From positions 722,227-786,226 of the forward strand of contig JADKBZ010000001.1 of NCBI GenBank assembly GCA_016714815.1: 64,000 bases of DNA. The letters are read 5' to 3'. The translations under genes and the position numbers were made by a program. A model generated the notes under the pieces. The model saw only the letters and a program-made list of their open reading frames with translations, was not told the origin of the DNA and ran no database searches. The DNA is from Holophagales bacterium. Lineage in GTDB: Bacteria; Acidobacteriota; Thermoanaerobaculia; UBA5066. Shown here piece after piece: positions 26,044-34,165 of this stretch (positions are counted from its first letter, which is position 1; every line of letters begins with the position of its first letter).

Positions 26044-27368
26044 GAGGGCTCCCCGGCGGCGCCGCCGTCGAGCTGGGCGGCGGGGCCCGGCCCCAGGAAA
26101 CCGTGCCGGCCGGCGACCTGCGCGAGCGTCTCCGCGGCCCGGTCGAGCTCGTCGTCCGTGTGCCGGGCGTTGACGGTGAAGCGCAGCAGACAGGAGTCGG
26201 CGGCGACCGCCGGGTAGGAGACGCTTCCGCAGCGGATGCCCGCGTCGTAGAGCTCGCGCCCCGCCCGCAGGAGGGTCGCCTGGGGTCCGACGCGGACGGC
26301 GACGATCGGGGTCCCGGTTGCCAGCGGCGAGACGCCGAGCGCTTCGAGCGAGGTGGTGAAGCGGCGCGCGTTCTCGCGGAGGCGCTCGCGCGGCGCCGGG
26401 TCCTCGTCCATGAGCCGGAACGCTTCGGCGACGGCCGCGGCGACGGGCGCCGGAAGAGAGGCGGTGAAGACGGCCGACCGGGCGAAGAAGCGGAGGTAGT
26501 CGACGAGGTCGCGCGGCCCGGCGACGTAGCCTCCCGCGGCGCCCGCGGCCTTCGAGAAGGTCCCCATCAGGACGTCGATCCGGCCCGGGAGGCCGAAGAG
26601 CTCCTCCGAGCCACGCCCCGTCGGTCCGACGACTCCGGTCGCGTGCGCCTCGTCGACCATCAGGAGCGCCCCGGCGCCCTTGGCGACCGCGGCGAGCCCG
26701 GGGAGCGGAGCGACGCTTCCGTGCATGCTGAAGACGCCGTCGGTGACGAGGAGCTTCCCGCCCCGGCCGTCGTCGCGCGCGAAGGAGCGCGCGGCGGAGG
26801 CCGGATCCCGGTGAGCGAAGACACCGCCGCGCGCGCCCGAGAAGCGGCAGCCGTCGTGGAGGCTCGCGTGGACGTGGCGGTCCCGGACGGCGAAGTCCTC
26901 GGGACGCAGCAGGCCGGTGAGGATCCCGATGTTGGCGGCGTAGCCCGAGGGGAAGACGAGCGCGGCCTCCCGCCCGTGGAACGCGGCGACGACGTCCTCC
27001 AGAGCGCGGAGCCACCGGCTCGTCCCGGACAGGAGCGGGGCGCTCGGGGTCCCGGCGCCCGCCTCGTCGAGAGCCCGGTGCGCGGCGGCGGTGACGCGCG
27101 GGTGGAGGTGGAGGCCGAGGTAGCTGTTCGAGTCGAAGCAGACGAGCTTCTTCGGCCGCGACGTGAGCGGGTCCCGGACGACGATCTCGTGGTCGAGCGG
27201 TCCGAGGAGCTCGAGCTGGTACTGGGTCGGGAAGTCCCCCTCGGCCCGGAGGACGTCGAGCATCGCCGAGAAGGCGCGGCAGCGGTCGAGGAGGTCCCCC
27301 GACCGGCCTCGCCGGAATCCGGAGATCGATGCCGGAACGGGAGCAGGGTCCGGATGCGTGGCGCTCAT
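26040..27368 (-). CDS. Alpha-oxoamine synthase (PLP), SPT/KBL/AONS family
   Basis: 442-residue fold-type I PLP enzyme that condenses an amino acid with an acyl-CoA or acyl-ACP with loss of CO2. Seen: CFDSNSYLGLHLHPRV, VFPSGYAANIGILTGLL, the HDGC stretch, DEAHATGVVGPTGRG (Asp and His for PLP), and the Schiff-base lysine Lys273 in MGTFSKAAGAAGGY. The GTFSK pattern and the about 60-residue N-terminal extension look more like serine palmitoyltransferase than biotin-type AONS or threonine-pathway KBL, but this is by eye. First gene of a four-gene operon with UbiA, lipid kinase and ThiL-like proteins. GGGAGGA lies 5 nt before the ATG, directly behind a stable hairpin. Confidence 0.88.
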   Translation of the reverse strand: MSATHPDPAPVPASISGFRRGRSGDLLDRCRAFSAMLDVLRAEGDFPTQYQLELLGPLDHEIVVRDPLTSRPKKLVCFDSNSYLGLHLHPRVTAAAHRALDEAGAGTPSAPLLSGTSRWLRALEDVVAAFHGREAALVFPSGYAANIGILTGLLRPEDFAVRDRHVHASLHDGCRFSGARGGVFAHRDPASAARSFARDDGRGGKLLVTDGVFSMHGSVAPLPGLAAVAKGAGALLMVDEAHATGVVGPTGRGSEELFGLPGRIDVLMGTFSKAAGAAGGYVAGPRDLVDYLRFFARSAVFTASLPAPVAAAVAEAFRLMDEDPAPRERLRENARRFTTSLEALGVSPLATGTPIVAVRVGPQATLLRAGRELYDAGIRCGSVSYPAVAADSCLLRFTVNARHTDDELDRAAETLAQVAGRHGFLGPGPAAQLDGGAAGEPS

Positions 27369-27380
27369 TTCGGTCCTCCC

Positions 27381-27405
27381 GGCCCGGGTCTCGGTCTCCC
27401 GGGCC
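27381..27405 (-). promoter_or_regulatory. Leader hairpin next to the operon's ribosome-binding site
   Basis: GGCCCGGG and CCCGGGCC form an 8-bp stem with a 9-nt loop, and the Shine-Dalgarno GGGAGGA of the alpha-oxoamine synthase gene begins right after it. No T-run, so translational rather than transcriptional effects are more likely. The rest of the 185-bp gap up to the aspartate-kinase gene shows no known riboswitch. Confidence 0.4.
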
Positions 27406-27553
27406 ACACCCCGGAAAGAGCAACGGGCGGGCCGGGACGGAACTCGCGATCCGCCCAGGCGGGATGTCGCTAAGGCGAAAGGAGTTGGGCGCCGGCAGGC
27501 CCTTCCGGCCCGCGGTCGGACGACCCGTCCGCCTCGCGTCGAGGAGAGGATCC

Positions 27554-28921
27554 CTATCCGATCGGTGAGGGAGACGGCTCGATGCCGAGGACGTAGGCCT
27601 GGTGAAGGCGTGGGATCAGGGTCCGGAGGCGCTCCTCGCGCACGAGGAAAGCGAGGGAGATCCCCGTGCCGCCCGCCAGGATCCCGGCGATCGCCTCGTC
27701 CTGGAGGCCGGCGAGGATTCGCTGGCAGGCCCCGTGATCCCTGTGGAGTCCGTCGCCGACCAGGGCCACCACGCACCACCCCTGCTCGATCGCCACTCCG
27801 GCCTCCCGGAGCTGCTCGATGGCCGCCGAGGCGGCCGGCGACTCCGGCCGCACCACCAGAAGGCTCCCCTCCGGCGTGGAGAGCAGCCCATACCGCACCG
27901 CCCCCGCTTCCTGCAGCTGGACGATGCTCGGGAGCAGCGTCTCCAGCTCCCGCTCCGGGGGAAAGCGAAGGCAGGCGAGACCTTCCTTGTAAGCCACCGA
28001 GGTGATCTGGCCGGGGCGGCGCCCGGGCGCTTCCCGCAGGATCGCCGTGCGGCTCGCCTCGGGGCGGTGGGTGTTGGCGACGACGAGGCGAAATCCGGCG
28101 CGGGCCACCGGGGCCAGGCTGTCGGCGTGCAGGACCTTTGCGCCGAACGCGGAGAGCGCCGAGGCCTCCTCCAGACTCATCACGGGAATCGGCCGGGCCG
28201 CCGGCACGAGGCTCGGGTCGGCGGTCAGGACGCCGTCCACGTCGGTCCAGATCTGCACCTCGTCCGCCCCCATCGCCTCCCCCAGAAGCGTGGCGCTCGT
28301 GTCGCTGCCGCCGCGTCCCAGGGTCGTCGTGGCTCCGTCCGGGGCCTGCCCCAGGAACCCCTGCGTCACGACGACGCGGCCCGCCTTCACCGCCTCGGAC
28401 CAGGGAAGAGAGGTGCGGCGAAGCTCCCCGAGCCGCGGCCGCGCCCTCCCGTGCCGGCCGTCGGTGAGCATCACTTCCCGCACGTCGAGGAAGGACGCCT
28501 GGACCTCCGACGCGTTCAGCAGGGCCGTCACCAGGTGGGCCGAGAGGGTCTCGCCGATGGCCAGCGCGGCGTCCTTCGCCCGGGGCGTGGCTTCCCAGAG
28601 GAGCCCCATCCCTTCCAGGAGGCCCGCGAGCCGCTCGAAGAGCGGCTTCCAGATCCGTTCCAGCTCCGGGCCCAGAAGCAGACTGGTGGCCATCGCGCCG
28701 TGGCGCGTCCAGAGCGCCTGGTGGAGCTCCCGGGACCGCTCCACCTCCCCTCGGGCGGCGGCGGCGATCGCCTCCAGGATCCGGTCCGTCGTCCCCGAAA
28801 GGGCGGAGACGACCACCACGCCCCCGTGGGGGAGCTCGCTCTGGATGATCGAGACCGCCAGGCGGACCGCCTCGGGGCTCCCGACGCTGGTCCCGCCGAA
28901 TTTCAGGATCTTGAGGCTCAT
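27554..28921 (-). CDS. lysC: Aspartate kinase, monofunctional
   Basis: 455-residue enzyme that phosphorylates aspartate, first step to lysine, threonine and methionine. N-terminal motif KFGGTSVGSPEAV, then TLGRGGSDTSATLLGEAMGADEVQIWTDVDGVLTADP for nucleotide and substrate binding, and two C-terminal ACT-like segments starting near residue 310. Domain order and length fit the LysC type that is not fused to homoserine dehydrogenase; which amino acid feeds back on it cannot be read here. The ATG at 28921 opens the KFGGTSV motif; an upstream in-frame GTG would add 20 polar residues without support. It lies 56 bp after the Ser/Thr kinase stop; operon membership is unclear. No lysine riboswitch is seen. 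Confidence 0.92.
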   Translation of the reverse strand: MSLKILKFGGTSVGSPEAVRLAVSIIQSELPHGGVVVVSALSGTTDRILEAIAAAARGEVERSRELHQALWTRHGAMATSLLLGPELERIWKPLFERLAGLLEGMGLLWEATPRAKDAALAIGETLSAHLVTALLNASEVQASFLDVREVMLTDGRHGRARPRLGELRRTSLPWSEAVKAGRVVVTQGFLGQAPDGATTTLGRGGSDTSATLLGEAMGADEVQIWTDVDGVLTADPSLVPAARPIPVMSLEEASALSAFGAKVLHADSLAPVARAGFRLVVANTHRPEASRTAILREAPGRRPGQITSVAYKEGLACLRFPPERELETLLPSIVQLQEAGAVRYGLLSTPEGSLLVVRPESPAASAAIEQLREAGVAIEQGWCVVALVGDGLHRDHGACQRILAGLQDEAIAGILAGGTGISLAFLVREERLRTLIPRLHQAYVLGIEPSPSPIG

Positions 28922-28977
28922 CGGATCGCTTTCCCCGGTCGACGATTTCGACTTCGCTTCCGCCCGCCCGGGGCCGG

Positions 28978-31581
28978 TCACTTCAGCCCCTCGGCGACGT
29001 AGAGCTCGGACAGGTTACGCGCGTACGACCAGGCCCAGGTGCGCCCGTCGGGCGTGACCCGGACGGTCGGGATCCCGATGACCCCCGCGCCGTCGGACGG
29101 CGCGAGCCTGCGAACCGGCACCGAGAGCCCGGTGGAGGGGTCGAGGCGGACCACGTCCGCGCCAGGGCCGCTCCGCGCGAAGGCGAGGAGCTGTCGGCCG
29201 TCGTCGAGCCAGGCGATCGGAACGAGGCCCCGGGGGGAGGTCGCGAGGCGGCGTGGCTCGCCCCCCGCGACCGGGCAGAAGAGGAGGTCCCCGTCGTCCA
29301 TCGCGACCGCCACGGTCTTCCCGTCGGGCGACGGCGCGCCCGCGGAGAAGCGGGCGTCGACGCCCGGCGGGGAGATGGCGCGCGCCGGGCCGCCGGCCGC
29401 CGCCACGTGCCAGAGGCGGACTCCCTGGCTCCCGTCCGCGCCGGCGACGAGGAAGGAACCCCCGCCGGCGAAAAAGGAAGCCCAGGACGGTGCCACGACC
29501 GGCGCCATCTCGACGGCCGTCGTCGGCCCGGTTCCGGTCGGCACGAGGCCGAGACCCATCGAGGCATTCGGTCCGAACGACAGGACCTTCTTCCCGTCGG
29601 GTCCGAGAGCCGTCGCGAACCCGCTCCCGAGCGTCACGGGCGGGCCCCCGTCGGCGGGCCTGAGAGAGGCCGAGTAGCGGGAGCCGCCCCCTTCGCCGAA
29701 CTCGGTGAAGAGGAGCGTCCGGCCGTCGGGAGAGAGGTCGGTGAGGAGCGTCGCGTCGAGCCACGAGACGTCTCGCTCCCCGCTCCCCTCTTCCGCCATC
29801 TGGGCTCCGATGCGCGTCGTGTCGTGCGAGAGGAGGACGAGCCCGCTCCGGGCGACGTCGTGGAGGGTCAGGTTCCCGGGCATCCGGTAGACCTCCCGGA
29901 CCCGGCCGCTCCGGGTGACGGCGCGAAGGGTCCGCGAGCCCGTCTCCCCGGTCGCCGTGAACCAGACCTCCTCGCCGGACGGGGTCCACGAGAGCCCCAC
30001 CAGGCTCATCCACGCGGAGGAGAGGACGCGGGGCTCTCCCCCCGAAACCGGGACGAGGACGACGTCCCCGCCGTCGTCCGGGATCACCGGGTGGTGGAGG
30101 AAGGCGACGAAGACGCCGTCCGGTGCGGCCCGGACGTGGCTGATCCAGCCGGGCGTCTCGAAGAGGACGCGCCGGCCGGGGACCTCGAGGCGCGTCCGTC
30201 CGTCCTTCCGGGTGACCGCGAGGATGTCGGACGAGGAAGCGATGGTGTCGGCCGCCGCGACCCCGTCGAGGAGGGCTCGGGGAGCGCCGGCCACGAGGGG
30301 CATCCGGGCGGCGGTGCCGATCGAGCCGTTCACCAGCCAGGGCCGGGCGCCGAGGGAGACGAGCAGCTCGCCCGAGGGCGAGACGGCGAGAAGGCTCGCG
30401 TCCCCCTGGCCGAGCGGGACCGACGGGCCTCCCGCGATCCGGGTGGAAAAGAGGTGCGCGGGGCTCCCGTCCCAGGACGCGCCGTAGACGACGTCCTCTC
30501 CGCCCGGCGTGAACCGTGCGGCCCAGACGGTGCCGCGCCGGAAGGTGAGCTGCCGGAAGGAGGGGAGAGGCGGCCGCCGCGACAGGAGGCCGGCCCCGGC
30601 GCCGACGGCCACGAGCGCGACCGCAGCCCCGGCCACGAGCGCCATCGCCGTCCGGCGGGGAAAGGTCCGCGAAGGGACGGACGCCTCGGTTGCGGCCGGC
30701 TCCCGGCTGCTCGCGAGGGTGGCGAGGTCGCGCAGGTCGCGCGCCAGGTCGCGCGTGGCGGCGTAGCGGTCGTCGGGGTCCTTCGCCAGGCAGCGCGCCA
30801 GGATCCGTCTCACCGGACCGTCGAGGGTCTCGGCCAGCCGCGGGATCGGCTCGGGCTCGTCGCGGACGACGGCGGCGAGCGTGTCGAGGATCGAGCCGCG
30901 CGCGAACGCCGGCCGGCCCGTGAGGAGCTCGTGGAGGAGCGCCCCGAGGGCGAACTGGTCGGCCCGGAAGTCGACGGCGTGCCCCTCTGCCTGCTCGGGG
31001 GCCATGTAGGCGGGCGTTCCGACGGCAACGCCCGGGATCGTCCCCGCCGAGCCCGGGATCGTCGCGTCGTTCGGAGAGGAGACGGCCGGGGCCGACAGGA
31101 GCGCGAGACCGAAGTCGAGGATCTTCGCGTGCCCCTCGCGCGTGACGAGGGTGTTCGCGGGCTTGACGTCGCGGTGGACGAGGCCCGCCTCGTGAGCGGC
31201 CGCCAGGCCCGTGGCGATCTGTGCCGCCAGGTCGAGGGCGCGCGGAACGGGGAGAGCCCCCGCGGCCAGGAGCGACGCGAGCGTCCGTCCCGGGACGAGC
31301 TCGAGGACGAGGAAGGGGGGCTCGGAGTCGAGCGCGACGTCGTGGACCGTGACGATGTTCGGGTGCGAGAGCGCCGACGCCGTCCGCGCCTCGCGCGCGA
31401 GCTCCCGGAGTGCCTCCGGGGAGGAGCGCGTGCCGACGAGGAGCTTGATCGCGACGCTCCGGCCGAGCCTCGGATCGTGGGCGCGCCAGACCTCGCCCCG
31501 CGCGCCGCGCCCCAGGAGCTCGACGACCTCGTACGGGCCGAGGTGGACTCCGGCCCGGACGCCGCTCGGCTCGGCGGTCAC
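28978..31581 (-). CDS. Membrane Ser/Thr protein kinase with C-terminal beta-propeller
   Basis: 867 residues. The Hanks-type kinase domain (about 15-285) is complete: Gly loop LLGRGARGEVW, SVAIKLL, HRDVKPANTL, LDFGLA and AYMAPEQAEG. A transmembrane helix (about 310-335) is followed by a periplasmic WD40/TolB-like propeller (about 340-867) with repeated SPDG/SPSG turns. This architecture is frequent in Acidobacteriota. The GTG start overlaps the stop of the FHA-sigma54 activator (GTGA), so both are made together; the FHA domain of that activator is a natural target for a phosphothreonine made by this kinase. That link is inference. Confidence 0.93.
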   Translation of the reverse strand: MTAEPSGVRAGVHLGPYEVVELLGRGARGEVWRAHDPRLGRSVAIKLLVGTRSSPEALRELAREARTASALSHPNIVTVHDVALDSEPPFLVLELVPGRTLASLLAAGALPVPRALDLAAQIATGLAAAHEAGLVHRDVKPANTLVTREGHAKILDFGLALLSAPAVSSPNDATIPGSAGTIPGVAVGTPAYMAPEQAEGHAVDFRADQFALGALLHELLTGRPAFARGSILDTLAAVVRDEPEPIPRLAETLDGPVRRILARCLAKDPDDRYAATRDLARDLRDLATLASSREPAATEASVPSRTFPRRTAMALVAGAAVALVAVGAGAGLLSRRPPLPSFRQLTFRRGTVWAARFTPGGEDVVYGASWDGSPAHLFSTRIAGGPSVPLGQGDASLLAVSPSGELLVSLGARPWLVNGSIGTAARMPLVAGAPRALLDGVAAADTIASSSDILAVTRKDGRTRLEVPGRRVLFETPGWISHVRAAPDGVFVAFLHHPVIPDDGGDVVLVPVSGGEPRVLSSAWMSLVGLSWTPSGEEVWFTATGETGSRTLRAVTRSGRVREVYRMPGNLTLHDVARSGLVLLSHDTTRIGAQMAEEGSGERDVSWLDATLLTDLSPDGRTLLFTEFGEGGGSRYSASLRPADGGPPVTLGSGFATALGPDGKKVLSFGPNASMGLGLVPTGTGPTTAVEMAPVVAPSWASFFAGGGSFLVAGADGSQGVRLWHVAAAGGPARAISPPGVDARFSAGAPSPDGKTVAVAMDDGDLLFCPVAGGEPRRLATSPRGLVPIAWLDDGRQLLAFARSGPGADVVRLDPSTGLSVPVRRLAPSDGAGVIGIPTVRVTPDGRTWAWSYARNLSELYVAEGLK

Positions 31582-33404
31582 GTCCCCGGGACCTCGCGAA
31601 GCCCGAGCTGGTTGAGGAGCCGGTGGAGGTAGTTCGGGTGAAGGCCGAGAAGGCGCGCCGCCTCCGTGACGTTGCCGCGGGATTCCGCGAGCGCGGCGGC
31701 GACGACCTGCTGCTTAGCCCGGTTCACCGCCTCGTGGTAGGGAGGGAGCGCCTCCTCGCCGCGGCCGCCCGGCCCCTCGACGAGGGTCTCGGGAAGGTCC
31801 TCCAGCCTCACGAGCGGCCCGGCGGAGAGGACGGCGGCCCGCTCGACCGCGTTGGAGAGCTCCCGGACGTTTCCCGGCCATTCGTAGGAGACGAGCCGCC
31901 CGAGAGCGGCGGGGAGGAAGCCGTCCAGGCGCCGGCCGAGCCGCTGGGCGTGGCGCGCGAGGAAGAACGACGCGAGGCCGGGGATGTCCTCGCGCCGCTC
32001 CCGGAGCGGCGGGAGGGTGATCGTCACGACCGCGAGACGGTAGTAGAGGTCCTCGCGGAAGCGCTTCTCGCGGACCTCCGTCGGCAGGTCGCGGTTCGTC
32101 GCCGCGACGATGCGGACGTCGACCCTGACGCTCTCGGTCCCTCCGACCCGCTCGAACGAGCGCGTCTCCAGGACCCGGAGGAGCTTGGCCTGGGTCGAGG
32201 GCGCCATCTCGCCCACCTCGTCGAGGAAGAGCGTCCCGTGGTGCGCGCTCTCCAGGCGGCCGCGCCGGCGGGCCACGGCCCCGGTGAAGGCCCCCCGCTC
32301 GTGCCCGAAGAGCTCGCTTTCGACGAGCGTGTCGACGAGCGCGGCCGCGTTCACCGCGACGAACGGGCCGTCGCGCCTCTGGCTCCGGGCGTGGAGAGCC
32401 CGCGCGGCGAGCTCCTTGCCCGTCCCGCTCTCGCCCGCCAGGAGGACGCTCGCCTCGCTGGCCGCCGCGCGGGCGAGGAGAGCCCTCACGCGGCCGATCG
32501 CCGCCGAGTCCCCGCGAAGCTCCTCGTCGTCGGCCGGGGCTTCCAGGCGCCGGCGTTCCCCCTCCAGCCAGACGAGGTGCTTCACGAGCGCGAGCGAGGC
32601 CCCGGCGGAGGCGCAGAGGCCGAAGAGAAGCTGGAGGTCGTCCTCGGGAACGGGGACATCGCCCGCGACGAGCCAGAGGACCCCCAGCCGGTCCTCTCCG
32701 CGCAGGATCGGCACGGCCGCGGCGTGGTGCCGGTCGAGGCGGAGCGCGACCGCTTCCCGGCGTTCCAGGGCTTCCACGGCGGCGCCGGAGGGAATCTGAT
32801 CGGATCTCGGGCCGTTTCGGGAGGCGGCCGCCTCCCGAAGCCCGGCTCCCTCCCCGGCGAGGAGGACGACGCCGGTCGAGCCGCCGATCGCGTCGCAGGC
32901 GGCGAGGAGGAGCGCCCTTGCGAGCCCTTCTTCCGTCCGCTCCGTCGCGAACCGTCGTCCCGCGGCCAGAAGCAGTCCGAGGCTTCGCTCGGTCTTCCGC
33001 GAAGCGGGGGCCGCCTCGTCTCCCGCGAAGAGGGCCTCGGAGAGCGGGAGCCGGATCGTGGAAAGTGCTGCCGGAGCCGGGAGGCCCGGGGCCGCCGCGC
33101 CCGCGGCCTCCCAGCCCTCCGGCCGGTAGACGAGGACGCTCGAGCCGAGCTCGATCCGATCTCCCGGCCCGAGGAGGTGGTCCGCCGTGGAGAGGCCGTT
33201 GACCCTGAGGCCGTTGAGGCTGCCGAGGTCCTTCAGCCGCCATCCCTCCGGAGCCCGGACGAGGACCGCGTGCCGCCGGGAGAGCGTGGCATCCGGAAGG
33301 CACACCTCGCACCCGGAGTCGCGACCCAGCACGACTTCTTCCGTCTCCAGTGCGACCTGGGCGCCCAGGGACGGCCCCGCGACGATCACGAGCCGGGGAG
33401 GCAT
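31578..33404 (-). CDS. FHA-GAF sigma54-dependent transcription activator
   Basis: 608 residues. N-terminal FHA domain (about 20-95, with LGRDSGCEVCLPDATLSRRHA and LGSLNGLRVNG), a GAF-like domain (about 150-280), an AAA+ sigma54-interaction domain (about 300-530) with GESGTGKE (Walker A), ELFGHERGAFTGA and TLFLDEVGEM (Walker B), and a Fis-type helix-turn-helix at the end (NVTEAARLLGLHPNYLHRLL). The GAFTGA loop is intact, so it can drive sigma54 polymerase. The FHA domain implies control by phosphothreonine, and the next gene is a Ser/Thr kinase overlapping by 4 bp. AAGGA lies before the ATG. Target promoters are unknown; I saw no clear -24/-12 element nearby. Confidence 0.93.
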   Translation of the reverse strand: MPPRLVIVAGPSLGAQVALETEEVVLGRDSGCEVCLPDATLSRRHAVLVRAPEGWRLKDLGSLNGLRVNGLSTADHLLGPGDRIELGSSVLVYRPEGWEAAGAAAPGLPAPAALSTIRLPLSEALFAGDEAAPASRKTERSLGLLLAAGRRFATERTEEGLARALLLAACDAIGGSTGVVLLAGEGAGLREAAASRNGPRSDQIPSGAAVEALERREAVALRLDRHHAAAVPILRGEDRLGVLWLVAGDVPVPEDDLQLLFGLCASAGASLALVKHLVWLEGERRRLEAPADDEELRGDSAAIGRVRALLARAAASEASVLLAGESGTGKELAARALHARSQRRDGPFVAVNAAALVDTLVESELFGHERGAFTGAVARRRGRLESAHHGTLFLDEVGEMAPSTQAKLLRVLETRSFERVGGTESVRVDVRIVAATNRDLPTEVREKRFREDLYYRLAVVTITLPPLRERREDIPGLASFFLARHAQRLGRRLDGFLPAALGRLVSYEWPGNVRELSNAVERAAVLSAGPLVRLEDLPETLVEGPGGRGEEALPPYHEAVNRAKQQVVAAALAESRGNVTEAARLLGLHPNYLHRLLNQLGLREVPGT

Positions 33405-33521
33405 CCGTTCCTTCTCTTTTTCTACTCAGGTGATTTTAGTCCCGTCACAGGCCCACCGTGGCGAGGGCATTCCGAGCCGTGTACCCTCGTCGCAACGTTC
33501 CGGAGAAGGAGACCATCGCGA

Positions 33522-34103
33522 ATGAAGAAGCCCATTGGCCTCGTGTCTCTCGCCCTGCTCGCGCTCGCCCTGGCCGCCCCGCCCGTCGCGGCCGACGGCT
33601 TCGGCCTCGACCTCGGGATTCACGGTGGCGCCGTCGGGACGGACGGGGGGAACGGGAACAGCTTCGTCGGCGGCGCGCAGGCCCGCTTCCACCTCTTCTG
33701 GATCATCGGGGCCGAGGCCCGGGCGTCGTACTACACGGACACCGTCGACCTCGGAAGCCTCGGCAGCGTCGACGTCGAGAACATTCCCTTCCAGGTCTCC
33801 GGGATGCTCTACCTCATCAAGCTCCCGAAGGTCGGCCTCTACGTTCTCGGAGGCGGGACGTACAGCAATCTCAAGGTCAAGGACTCGGACGTCACCACGG
33901 GCGAGGTGACGGAGAACAAGTGGTCGGCGCACGCCGGAGCCGGGCTCGACATCAACCTCGGCAAGAACGTCTCGCTCAACGGCGACGTCCGCTACGTTTT
34001 CCTCGACGCGAACAGCGTCGACGAAGCCCTCGGCGCCATCGCGTCCGACTACACGGGCGACTTCTGGGCGGGGACGATCGGCCTGAACTTCAAGCTCTTC
34101 TGA
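33522..34103 (+). CDS. Small outer-membrane beta-barrel protein (OmpA/OmpW-like)
   Basis: 193 residues with a signal peptide (MKKPIGLVSLALLALALAAPPVAADG). The mature part has the alternating pattern and Gly/aromatic content of an eight-stranded barrel (FVGGAQARFHLFWIIGAEARASYYTD; LGKNVSLNGDVRYVFLD) and ends in GLNFKLF with a terminal Phe. No OmpA peptidoglycan-binding domain follows. AAGGAG lies about 10 nt before the ATG. Function unknown; it is divergent from the FHA-sigma54 gene, separated by 117 bp. Confidence 0.78.
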   Translation: MKKPIGLVSLALLALALAAPPVAADGFGLDLGIHGGAVGTDGGNGNSFVGGAQARFHLFWIIGAEARASYYTDTVDLGSLGSVDVENIPFQVSGMLYLIKLPKVGLYVLGGGTYSNLKVKDSDVTTGEVTENKWSAHAGAGLDINLGKNVSLNGDVRYVFLDANSVDEALGAIASDYTGDFWAGTIGLNFKLF

Positions 34104-34120
34104 CCGTCCGTTCCGGACGG
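34104..34120 (+). terminator. Short hairpin after barrel gene
   Basis: CCGTCCG and CGGACGG (7 bp, loop TTC) directly follow the stop codon of the small barrel protein. There is no T-run, so termination is uncertain. Confidence 0.3.
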
Positions 34121-34150
34121 ACCGCGCGCTGGAGCCGGAACGGGTCCTGC

Positions 34151-34156
34151 TAGCAT
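34151..34156 (+). promoter_or_regulatory. -10-like TAGCAT, leaderless start of yedI
   Basis: TAGCAT lies 9 nt before the ATG; no Shine-Dalgarno is visible. Confidence 0.4.
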
Positions 34157-34165
34157 CCCGCTCGC

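Noticed and set aside
26040..27368. Biotin synthesis gene bioF
   Set aside because: No other biotin gene is nearby and the lysine context GTFSK is more like serine palmitoyltransferase; left as alpha-oxoamine synthase.
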